A DNA stretch of 5,254 bases, from positions 1 through 5,254 of the forward strand of contig JAEZVR010000112.1 in NCBI GenBank assembly GCA_023420715.1, written 5' to 3'. Positions 1 to 5,254 of the stretch are shown piece after piece. The stretch is from Bacillota bacterium (GTDB taxonomy: Bacteria > Bacillota > Clostridia > Saccharofermentanales > Fastidiosipilaceae). The first letter of the stretch is position 1; each line of letters starts with the position of its first letter. A model generated the notes under the pieces. That model worked only from the letters and a program-made list of their open reading frames with translations. It had not been told where the DNA came from and ran no database searches. The translations under genes were made by a program, and so were the position numbers.

Positions 1-3000
1 GATCATACCGCCATAATGATGAGCCTCCCCGCTTCTTGGTAAGCGCTTATCCGTCTTCTTTGTCGTTGTCGATGTCGGTACAGACTGAGTATTTGTCCTC
101 GAATCTGGCAAGGTTGGCTTCGTATCGCTCGTCGTAGATGGCTGCTCATCTAACGGTGGCGTTCCACCTGTTCCAAAATCCGGGGCAGTTGGATGTGTAT
201 CCGTCGGATAGCCTGGCAAAACAGTTGGTTTATTGACAGTTGGCCGCTCAGTTGTTGTCGTTGTGGTCGTGTCTGAGGGCTGGCTAGTTGTTGTCGTTGT
301 GGTCGTGTCTGAGGGCTGCTCAGTTGTTGTCGTTGTAGTCGTGTCTGAGGGCTGCCCAGGCTTTGGATCTGGTTTGCTAGGTTTTGGTTCAACCGGATCT
401 GGTGTAGTCGGATTTGGGTTTTCTGGATTAACAGGTTTGGTTTGACCAGGGTCTGGTTTTTCCGGATTTGGTTTCGGATCCGGTGTTCCGGGTTCTGGTG
501 ATGGCTCTGGGTTAGGCTTAGGCGTCGGTTCAAAATTAAACGTATAGGTCGCCACAACCGAACGTGGATCATTCAAATCTTTAACCGACAAAATCACTTG
601 TTTTTTGGGCTGTGCATCTGTTGGTTCAACAACTTGCTTGTCAACCCGATACAATTTCTGACCTGCCTCAGTTAACAGAATATTGGCATCGAGTTCAGCA
701 TCCACCTGACCTTCCTGATACGGAATATGGTAGACAGATGTATCCCGATTAAATGCCGGATATTCAACCAATCCACCCGCTTGACTATAGCGTATATTGG
801 CGCCTTCAAGCCATTCGACCGGATCACCATGATCTGTTTGCGTATTGTCTTCAAAGACAAAGGTATAGATTGCACGTGGATCATCTGCAAGCACATCATC
901 TGTTAATGCAAATACTTTTGCGGTAACCACTTTTTGACGAAGGACGGCAAAATCTTCTTGTTTTTCTTCGTAGATCACTTGAATCTTCTGCTCAGCGCCT
1001 GGAGCCAAGAGCAGTTTTGCAGTTGCTTCCTCAATGACTTGTCCGTCTTGATACGGATACAGGTATTCATTTTGATCAAGTTTAAAGGTCTGCTCAGCTG
1101 TAAATGCACCAGCATTCGATATGCGATACTGGGCACCCGTGATTAATTCCGCGAGGTTAAGATCATTCAGCATGAAGGTGAACTGATACCTGCCCACGAT
1201 TTCATCTGGCTTCCCTTTTGTGAAGAGTTCGGCCACGATCGTTTTAGAGCGATTATCAGGTGCAAGTGTCGGTGTATATTTAACCTCAAGATTTTCATCA
1301 GCCAAGACCAATTGAACATCCGCATCTTTAACTTGTGTCGCTTGGTCATCTCTAAAGACATATTCCGACTTACCGTCTGTAAAACCTTTTACAGGTGCCC
1401 AATCGGTATCAGAAGTCCAGCGATAATTAACCGTTTGAATCCGACTTTCGTCCGTTCTCGTGACTCGGTACAAAGTAGCCGGATCTGTCTCCGGATAAGA
1501 GGGTTCTCTATTGATGCTTGTGGCGACTGCTTCTGGTGTACCATTCCGCAAAACAACCGGTTCATTTACACTGCGTCTTGAACGATTCGCCCGTGTAACA
1601 GAAGATGAAGTTTGTGTGGAAGTGCCAATGGGGAAGATATCATATTCAAATGCCATCGGTTCTGGTGAAATTTCAGCATAAGGCAAAGCTCGTGCACCCC
1701 AGCTGTTTTCTCCACCTACACCAGCAGATTTTGAATTGACACGCAAATAGGTTCGCTCTGTCGTCTTTAATTCATATGGATGCATACATTGGGTGATATC
1801 GTACTGGTTATACGGACTACCCATCACTTCCAAAGCTTCTGGACCTTTGATGAACAAACCTTGGCCTTTTTCGTTTGTAATTTGAGCCCATTCAACGCCA
1901 ACATGATTATTATTTTCCTGTGGTTTAACGTAATCACCTAATGAACGGAAATCAATGGTCTGTGCATATACCCCCATCGGATAGCCTTCCCAGCGATCGA
2001 CGAAGGTTGTCGCAGGACCTCGGCCAAAATACTTGAGTTGATTAAAGCTATTGGGCAGCTCAAACATTGTACCGACAGCAGGAATTTCCGAGCGGCGCGT
2101 TGGATCGAGCACCTGTTGATAATGAACATGGCCATCGGCGTACACGGTACAAATTTCGGTGAGATCACTATTGTTATCAAAATGTGAGTCAATTTTGACT
2201 AAGGTTTTTTGAGGACTTGTTTCCTCTACGGTAACCTTAACCGACGTCCGCCAGAAATTGGCCTCCCGCCAGCGTGCCACACGACTGAGCCAACCGTTTT
2301 CTCGATCATTATCAACGGGTGGACGCCAGAAATTAGCATACATACCCGGCTTCATTTCTCGTCCATCCGTGGTCAAGAAACGCGGTGTCTGATCTTCTGA
2401 ATCAGCAAAGAAGGAAACACCGTCTTTTTCGTAGCGCATCCATTGCCCAAGCTTTTTGTCAAAGACCAGACGAATACGATCATTGGAAATTTCAAGGGTA
2501 TCGCCCGTTTGGCTCACAACATTGGATAAGTCTTTTGGTACAGGCAACTTGACCGTCTCTTTATCCACTTTATTGAGTGGGATCTGTTCAAAGGCAATGC
2601 TATCTCCCGCTTTTCCCCAATGACCAACGGCTTGCTTCAGGCGGGCATCAAATTGCAAATGATATTGTGCTGTTTTTGAGGTGGTCATGGCATCGCCCTG
2701 ATCGACCAAGTCTGCCAAAGCCGGAACTTTAATCGTCTTCTTGCCCTCTGGAGCCACATCCACAGCAAAGGTCTGAGCCTTTTTACCATTTTTTAAGGTC
2801 ATCGGCTCACCGTCTTTTAACAAAGAGACTTCAAATTGATATTGATTCAGATTGGTAAAAGCAAATTCATTTTTAATCAAGACCGTTGAGTCGGACACAC
2901 TGTAGTTGCTAAAGAGAATATCTTGGTGTACATATTTCAACTGCTGATGGGAATCATGTGGTGTTCGATCCGAAGCAATCAGACCATTGTCCATGAAGTT

Positions 3001-5136
3001 ACCAAAGTTGTTGTTTTTGTCCATCGCCCAGTCGCCGCCATAGGCATAGTAATGCGTACCGCCTTGAGCAACTTTCTCGCCACTCGCTGTATAGGACATA
3101 CCCGTTGCCGTTTTGCCTGCTGGCAAAGGATAAAGCGGACTTTGGTCAACCCAGTCCCAGATGAAGCCACCCATGGCGTGTGGATGCTGACGCCACAGAT
3201 CCCAATATTCCTTAAAGTACCCCAACGAGTTCCCCATGGAGTGTGCATATTCAACCTGGAAATAGGGGCGCTTATCTTTTGACTCTAAAACAGCCTTATC
3301 GTTTCCCTCAATCCCTTCAAAAATGGAGTAACCCACACTGTGTTCGCTTGCCGGCCAATACATCCGGCTTCGAATATCGCTCACCCCTTCACGCACATCA
3401 CGTTCTAAAACAATCGGGCGCTGACGGTCACGTTCCTTGATATATTTGTACATCAAGCGGAAGGCATATTTATCATTAACAGCTGGCGGGGAAAAGAAAA
3501 TACATTCATTCCCATTTGACCAGGTAACAACCGAGGGGAAGTTCTTATCGCGCTCATACATGTTGGCACAGCGATGAATCGAAGGGTAACGGAAACTTTC
3601 GACTGCCATTGGTATACCGCCTGAACCACCAGCGGCATGTGTTTCCATATTGGCTTCATCGCAAATCATAAAGCCATAAAGATCAGCCAATAGATAAATA
3701 TCAACACAGTTTGGATAATGAGACATGCGAATGGCATTAATATTATGCTGTTTCATCAAATCCAAATCTTTGCGCAGGGTTTCGATTGACATCACGCGCC
3801 CTTTTTCGTTATTGAGTTCGTGACGATTAACCCCTTTAAAGACAATGCGTTTACCATTCAAAGCATAGGTTGTTTTTCCGTTATCCAAGGTGATCAATGA
3901 AATTTCACGCAAGCCGACATCCCAACCGACATAATCTCCGACTTGACCATTTTTGTCTTCGACCTCGATGACCTGATGATATAAGGTTGGTGTTTCAGGA
4001 CTCCAAAAAGCCGGCTTGGCAACTTCAATCTGACCAAAGAGATCTCCATCAGAAGATCGGGTTAGCCGATCCTCTCCAACCAAGGTTCCAGCCGGATCGT
4101 AGAGCTTCATCTTTCCTCTAACTGCGCCATTGACTTTGACACGCGTCATTAAAGTTGCTGTATTGTCTCGATTTTTAAGCACTTCATTTGTAAAATCCAA
4201 AACAGCTGCCTTTTTACTGCGATAAATCAGACCGAGATCACGGAAAATGCCAGAATAATTCACCAAATCCTGATTTTCGAGCAAAGAGCCATCGGACCAA
4301 CGATAGACCAAGACAGCCAGTCGATTTTCCTGATCCGGATTGATAAATGGCGTAATATCAAATTCGTGCTGGGTAAAAGAATCTTCACTATAGCCTACAT
4401 ATTTACCATTGACGTAGACATAAAATGCCGATTCAACGCCTTGGAAATTTAAAATGACTTGATCATCTTTATGTGCCGGATCAATTCTAAAATTGCGAAC
4501 ATAATGTCCAACTGGATTGTAGTTTTTTGGCGCTGTCGATAAATAAGCCAAGCTATAATTCACCGTTTCGCCTGGAATATTTGGCTTGCCAAAAATTGTC
4601 CAACTCTTTTGTCCCCAATGATAGTACCAGTTACTGTACATCGGTTCATCATTGATTTCATTTTTCTGTAGCTGCCAGTTGGAAGGCACCTCTATTTTTC
4701 CCCAACCAGCCTGAGCCGGATCAAATGTTTTCTCGTGAAAATTTGTGACAACATCGACGGGCTTTGCAACGAGATGAAAATGCCATTGTCCATTTAAGCT
4801 CTGCCAATTCGGGTTATCGCGCCACTCAAGCGAAGGCTTCATCGCACCTTCTAATGTACTAGACGGAATAAAAAAGGAACGAGCTGGCAAGCATCTATCT
4901 TCAACCACACGGGTCTTGTTATAGTACTGATGTCCCACATTGGTAAAGATTGCATCGTACCAATAAGCCCCATAAATCTTTGGCGATGGATATTGATCCT
5001 CTCCTTGTGGAACAGCTGTTTCACCAGCAGCTTTGACAGTCGTCCGAGAAAAGCCAAGCAGCGCGCATCCGCAAAAAAAGACAGCGCTTAAGGCAATGGA
5101 TACAAATTTTTTCCAGTAGCATGATCGACGTTGCAT
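1..5136 (-). CDS. Secreted, cell-wall-anchored LacZ-type beta-galactosidase (GH2), 3' end cut by the window
   Basis: This gene encodes a beta-galactosidase (EC 3.2.1.23 by family) that should cleave terminal beta-galactosides at the cell surface. The visible 1712 residues are far longer than cytoplasmic LacZ (about 1020), owing to a signal peptide and a C-terminal surface extension. Matched to E. coli LacZ by eye, the sugar-binding domain (about 104-295) has SLNGQWHF and SGIFRD, with D290 matching D201. An Ig-like domain (about 300-413) follows. The TIM barrel (about 415-725) has GVNRHE (H439 as H357), SHYPN (H473 as H391), DEANMETH (E498 and H500 as Mg ligands E416 and H418), acid/base E544 in GNE, Y593 as Y503, nucleophile E629 in VEYAHSMGNS, and W660 in GGFIWDWVDQ. 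Domain 4 (about 728-870) has DVAPEGKKTIKVP. The small-chain domain (about 875-1168) has FWRPPVDND, YFGRGP and GGENSW (W1146 as W999). All key residues are kept, so activity is likely. The ATG is chosen because an in-frame TGA lies four codons upstream and a Shine-Dalgarno sequence precedes it. Substrate range is inferred. Confidence 0.96.
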   Translation of the reverse strand, partial: MQRRSCYWKKFVSIALSAVFFCGCALLGFSRTTVKAAGETAVPQGEDQYPSPKIYGAYWYDAIFTNVGHQYYNKTRVVEDRCLPARSFFIPSSTLEGAMKPSLEWRDNPNWQSLNGQWHFHLVAKPVDVVTNFHEKTFDPAQAGWGKIEVPSNWQLQKNEINDEPMYSNWYYHWGQKSWTIFGKPNIPGETVNYSLAYLSTAPKNYNPVGHYVRNFRIDPAHKDDQVILNFQGVESAFYVYVNGKYVGYSEDSFTQHEFDITPFINPDQENRLAVLVYRWSDGSLLENQDLVNYSGIFRDLGLIYRSKKAAVLDFTNEVLKNRDNTATLMTRVKVNGAVRGKMKLYDPAGTLVGEDRLTRSSDGDLFGQIEVAKPAFWSPETPTLYHQVIEVEDKNGQVGDYVGWDVGLREISLITLDNGKTTYALNGKRIVFKGVNRHELNNEKGRVMSIETLRKDLDLMKQHNINAIRMSHYPNCVDIYLLADLYGFMICDEANMETHAAGGSGGIPMAVESFRYPSIHRCANMYERDKNFPSVVTWSNGNECIFFSPPAVNDKYAFRLMYKYIKERDRQRPIVLERDVREGVSDIRSRMYWPASEHSVGYSIFEGIEGNDKAVLESKDKRPYFQVEYAHSMGNSLGYFKEYWDLWRQHPHAMGGFIWDWVDQSPLYPLPAGKTATGMSYTASGEKVAQGGTHYYAYGGDWAMDKNNNFGNFMDNGLIASDRTPHDSHQQLKYVHQDILFSNYSVSDSTVLIKNEFAFTNLNQYQFEVSLLKDGEPMTLKNGKKAQTFAVDVAPEGKKTIKVPALADLVDQGDAMTTSKTAQYHLQFDARLKQAVGHWGKAGDSIAFEQIPLNKVDKETVKLPVPKDLSNVVSQTGDTLEISNDRIRLVFDKKLGQWMRYEKDGVSFFADSEDQTPRFLTTDGREMKPGMYANFWRPPVDNDRENGWLSRVARWREANFWRTSVKVTVEETSPQKTLVKIDSHFDNNSDLTEICTVYADGHVHYQQVLDPTRRSEIPAVGTMFELPNSFNQLKYFGRGPATTFVDRWEGYPMGVYAQTIDFRSLGDYVKPQENNNHVGVEWAQITNEKGQGLFIKGPEALEVMGSPYNQYDITQCMHPYELKTTERTYLRVNSKSAGVGGENSWGARALPYAEISPEPMAFEYDIFPIGTSTQTSSSVTRANRSRRSVNEPVVLRNGTPEAVATSINREPSYPETDPATLYRVTRTDESRIQTVNYRWTSDTDWAPVKGFTDGKSEYVFRDDQATQVKDADVQLVLADENLEVKYTPTLAPDNRSKTIVAELFTKGKPDEIVGRYQFTFMLNDLNLAELITGAQYRISNAGAFTAEQTFKLDQNEYLYPYQDGQVIEEATAKLLLAPGAEQKIQVIYEEKQEDFAVLRQKVVTAKVFALTDDVLADDPRAIYTFVFEDNTQTDHGDPVEWLEGANIRYSQAGGLVEYPAFNRDTSVYHIPYQEGQVDAELDANILLTEAGQKLYRVDKQVVEPTDAQPKKQVILSVKDLNDPRSVVATYTFNFEPTPKPNPEPSPEPGTPDPKPNPEKPDPGQTKPVNPENPNPTTPDPVEPKPSKPDPKPGQPSDTTTTTTTEQPSDTTTTTTTSQPSDTTTTTTTERPTVNKPTVLPGYPTDTHPTAPDFGTGGTPPLDEQPSTTSDTKPTLPDSRTNTQSVPTSTTTKKTDKRLPRSGEAHHYGGMI
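25..42 (-). other. LPxTG-like sortase sorting motif LPRSGE (residues 1699-1704)
   Basis: The motif Leu-Pro-Arg-Ser-Gly-Glu follows the Pro/Thr-rich stalk at the position where Gram-positive surface proteins carry LPxTG followed by E or D. Here the usual Thr is Ser. The next residues, AHHYGGMI, would lead into the hydrophobic segment, which together with the positively charged tail falls outside the window. By analogy a sortase would cut between S1702 and G1703 and join the protein to the wall precursor. The identification rests on motif, context and the N-terminal signal peptide, and cannot be completed without the missing 3' end. Confidence 0.78.
43..246 (-). other. Ser/Thr/Pro-rich spacer before the sorting signal (residues 1631-1698)
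   Basis: This low-complexity stretch continues the stalk with Pro, Thr, Ser, Asp and Gly (for example YPTDTHPTAPDFGTGGTPP, then TSTTTKKTDKR) but lacks exact repeats. It ends in a basic KKTDKR just before LPRSGE. I see no domain in it. It probably sits within the peptidoglycan layer and gives the sortase access to its motif. Confidence 0.75.
247..354 (-). repeat. Three tandem 36-bp repeats encoding a 12-residue Thr-rich unit (QPSD + 7 Thr + E/S)
   Basis: Three abutting 36-bp units lie at 247-282, 283-318 and 319-354, each in frame and encoding Gln-Pro-Ser-Asp, seven Thr, then Glu or Ser (residues 1595-1630). The outer two units differ from each other at a single base. The middle unit differs from 247-282 only in three adjacent bases at its edge, which change Glu to Ser. 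Such near-identity points to recent duplication and possible copy-number change between strains; because 36 is a multiple of three, gain or loss keeps the frame. The Thr clusters resemble O-glycosylated mucin-like stalks, but no glycosyltransferase is visible here. The complementary strand reads as a Val-rich shadow and is not a gene. Confidence 0.92.
355..528 (-). other. Pro/Glu/Lys/Asn-rich wall-spanning stalk (residues 1537-1594)
   Basis: Nearly every second residue is proline, in runs such as PTPKPNPEPSPEPG and NPEKPDPGQTKP. This composition is typical of the extended, peptidoglycan-spanning region found before the sorting signal in Gram-positive surface proteins. It would form a stiff rod that holds the enzyme away from the membrane. 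The units (x-P-x-P with D, E, K or N) are irregular and show no exact nucleotide periodicity, unlike the Thr repeats that follow. Confidence 0.85.
529..1452 (-). repeat. Three divergent tandem accessory domains of about 100 residues (residues 1229-1536)
   Basis: Three consecutive segments share a common pattern by eye. Repeat A spans about residues 1229-1322 (1171-1452), B about 1330-1430 (847-1149) and C about 1437-1536 (529-828). B and C align clearly: ITGAQYRIS with LEGANIRYS, YLYPYQDGQV with YHIPYQEGQV, KLLLAPGAEQK with NILLTEAGQK, and a closing AIYTFVFE with ATYTFNFE. Repeat A is more diverged but keeps NYRWTS, DADVQLVLADE and a terminal GRYQFTFM. The alternating hydrophobic pattern and closing Y-x-F-x-F strand suggest beta-sandwich (Ig-like or cadherin-like) modules, which often act as spacers or glycan- or surface-binding units in Gram-positive surface enzymes. 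I do not recognise a specific family. Binding function is unproven. Confidence 0.72.
1573..1632 (-). other. Basic/serine linker between the catalytic core and accessory domains (about residues 1169-1188)
   Basis: Directly after the last LacZ beta-strand, the protein turns into a low-complexity run rich in Ser, Thr and Arg: TSTQTSSSV, then TRANRSRRS. It is the first segment with no LacZ counterpart and should be flexible and exposed. The Arg cluster (R1182, R1185, R1187, R1188) is the most basic patch of the mature protein that I noticed and could be cut by trypsin-like proteases, which would free the whole catalytic core from the wall. That consequence is inference; the sequence shows only the composition and position. 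Confidence 0.6.
1633..4839 (-). other. Complete five-domain LacZ catalytic core (residues 100-1168)
   Basis: This block is co-linear with full-length E. coli LacZ, from the RDNPNWQSLNGQW segment to the end of the small-chain domain at EYDIFPIG. The acid/base glutamate (E544) is encoded at 3505-3507 and the nucleophile (E629) at 3250-3252. Their 85-residue spacing compares with 76 in LacZ. Two regions depart from the LacZ pattern. The residues after the acid/base are CIFFSPP rather than the SGHG-like run, and the loop between GGFIWDWVDQ and AYGGDW is about twice the LacZ length. The presence of the small-chain domain with the W999-equivalent separates this enzyme from shorter GH2 glucuronidases, mannosidases and BgaA-like galactosidases. 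Domain borders are estimated by eye. Confidence 0.93.
5029..5136 (-). other. N-terminal signal peptide (residues 1-36)
   Basis: The N-terminus has a classic secretion-signal layout. A basic n-region (MQRRSCYWKK) is followed by a hydrophobic core from about F11 to F29 and a polar c-region RTTVKA. The best signal peptidase I site fits V-K-A before A37, leaving a mature protein that begins AGETAV. A cysteine pair (C22, C24) inside the core gives FCGC, which loosely resembles a lipobox, but the -3 residue is Phe and hydrophobic sequence continues after C24. Type I processing is therefore preferred. The signal agrees with the wall-sorting features at the other end of the protein. Cytoplasmic LacZ enzymes lack such a segment. 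Confidence 0.88.
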
Positions 5137-5143
5137 ATCCAGT

Positions 5144-5149
5144 CCTCAC
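5144..5149 (-). promoter_or_regulatory. Shine-Dalgarno sequence for the beta-galactosidase
   Basis: The minus strand reads AGTGAGGACTGGAT directly before the ATG. GAGG (5144-5147) sits 7 nt from the start codon, a normal Firmicutes spacing. An in-frame TGA at 5146-5148 overlaps it, so translation cannot begin further upstream in this frame; the only other candidate is a CTG at 5140-5142, which is much weaker. Confidence 0.8.
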
Positions 5150-5165
5150 TTCAAAATTTGTACAC

Positions 5166-5194
5166 ATTATATCAATCTTTTTGCAATCTAACAG
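5166..5194 (-). promoter_or_regulatory. Sigma-A type promoter with a perfect extended -10
   Basis: On the minus strand, TATAAT (5166-5171) is preceded by TGA, giving the full extended -10 TGnTATAAT. With a 17-bp spacer the -35 hexamer is CTGTTA (5189-5194), matching only 3 of 6 consensus bases, as is common when an extended -10 is present. The predicted transcription start is near 5159, leaving a leader of about 23 nt that holds only the Shine-Dalgarno sequence. The flanking DNA is AT-rich. No confident operator was recognised. Confidence 0.8.
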
Positions 5195-5213
5195 TATTTA
5201 TTTACAAAATGAC

Positions 5214-5246
5214 AAAAAAAGCGCCCTCTAATCCTAGAGAGCGCTT
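5214..5246 (-). terminator. Rho-independent terminator of an unseen upstream minus-strand gene
   Basis: The minus strand carries a 12-bp stem (AAGCGCTCTCTA with TAGAGGGCGCTT, one G-T wobble) around a GGAT loop at 5219-5246. A seven-T run follows, its first two T's belonging to the stem. The plus-strand side continues TTAAAC rather than a T run, so termination should act mainly in the minus direction. It lies upstream of the galactosidase promoter on the same strand, so it most likely ends a gene beyond base 5254 and insulates the galactosidase as a separate transcription unit. Confidence 0.88.
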
Positions 5247-5254
5247 AAACAGAT

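Noticed and set aside
233..445. Plus-strand open frame with runs of seven valines
   Set aside because: It is the complement of the Thr7 repeats in the galactosidase stalk, has no Shine-Dalgarno support, and its repeat pattern is fully explained by the minus-strand coding sequence.
150..572. Minus-strand open frame rich in Gln, Arg and Pro in another frame
   Set aside because: It is an out-of-frame reading of the low-complexity stalk; its repetitive look comes from the same 36-bp repeats.
2923..3282. Plus-strand open frame of 119 codons opposite the catalytic barrel
   Set aside because: It lies antisense to the most conserved LacZ motifs (EYAHSMGNS, GGFIWDWVDQ), has no recognisable domain, and is a shadow of the real frame.
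4851..5057. Minus-strand open frame of 68 codons near the gene start
   Set aside because: It overlaps the signal peptide and N-terminal region in a different frame, and the continuous 1712-codon frame explains this DNA better.
5092..5136. Lipoprotein signal (FCGC in the signal peptide)
   Set aside because: The -3 position is Phe rather than an aliphatic lipobox residue, the hydrophobic core continues past the cysteine, and a good type I cleavage site follows.
5137..5165. Possible riboswitch or attenuator in the leader
   Set aside because: The leader is only about 23 nt and holds just the Shine-Dalgarno sequence. The terminator hairpin lies upstream of the promoter, so it cannot act in this transcript.
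5156..5171. ATTTGTAC resembling half of an AraR operator
   Set aside because: Only the left half matches; the right half (ACATTATA) does not form the inverted repeat, and an arabinose regulator is not suggested by the gene.

Overview
The window is almost entirely one very large gene on the minus strand. It starts at an ATG (5134-5136) and reads without a stop through 1712 codons to base 1, so its 3' end lies outside the window. I translated every codon in frame and found no stop or frameshift. The product is a secreted, LacZ-type family GH2 beta-galactosidase built as a cell-wall-anchored surface protein. In order it has an N-terminal signal peptide, the complete five-domain LacZ core (about residues 100-1168), a basic/serine linker, three related beta-rich domains of about 100 residues, a Pro/Glu/Lys/Asn-rich stalk, three near-identical 12-residue repeats each with seven threonines, a Ser/Thr/Pro spacer, and a sorting-signal-like LPRSGE motif 9 residues from the window edge. 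The hydrophobic segment and basic tail expected after that motif are cut off.

Upstream of the gene (5137-5254, minus-strand direction) are a Rho-independent terminator that closes an unseen upstream gene on the same strand, a promoter with a perfect extended -10 (TGATATAAT), a short leader of about 23 nt and a Shine-Dalgarno sequence. The enzyme therefore seems to be transcribed from its own promoter. There is no room in the leader for a riboswitch.

The organism is probably a low-to-mid-GC Gram-positive bacterium (Firmicutes). The evidence is the sortase-type C-terminus, the Pro/Thr-rich wall-spanning stalk, the strong extended -10 promoter and the intrinsic terminator. Genus cannot be fixed from this sequence. 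The expected role is hydrolysis of lactose or other terminal beta-galactosides outside the cell, on host- or diet-derived glycans, with uptake of the released sugars by transporters not seen here.

I found no RNA gene, mobile element, CRISPR array or convincing plus-strand gene. The window is better described as an unusual domain arrangement of a known enzyme family than as a new system. The points most worth checking are the LPxSG-type sorting motif, the triplicated accessory domains, the Thr7 repeats, an enlarged loop in the catalytic barrel, and the unusual residues after the catalytic acid/base glutamate.
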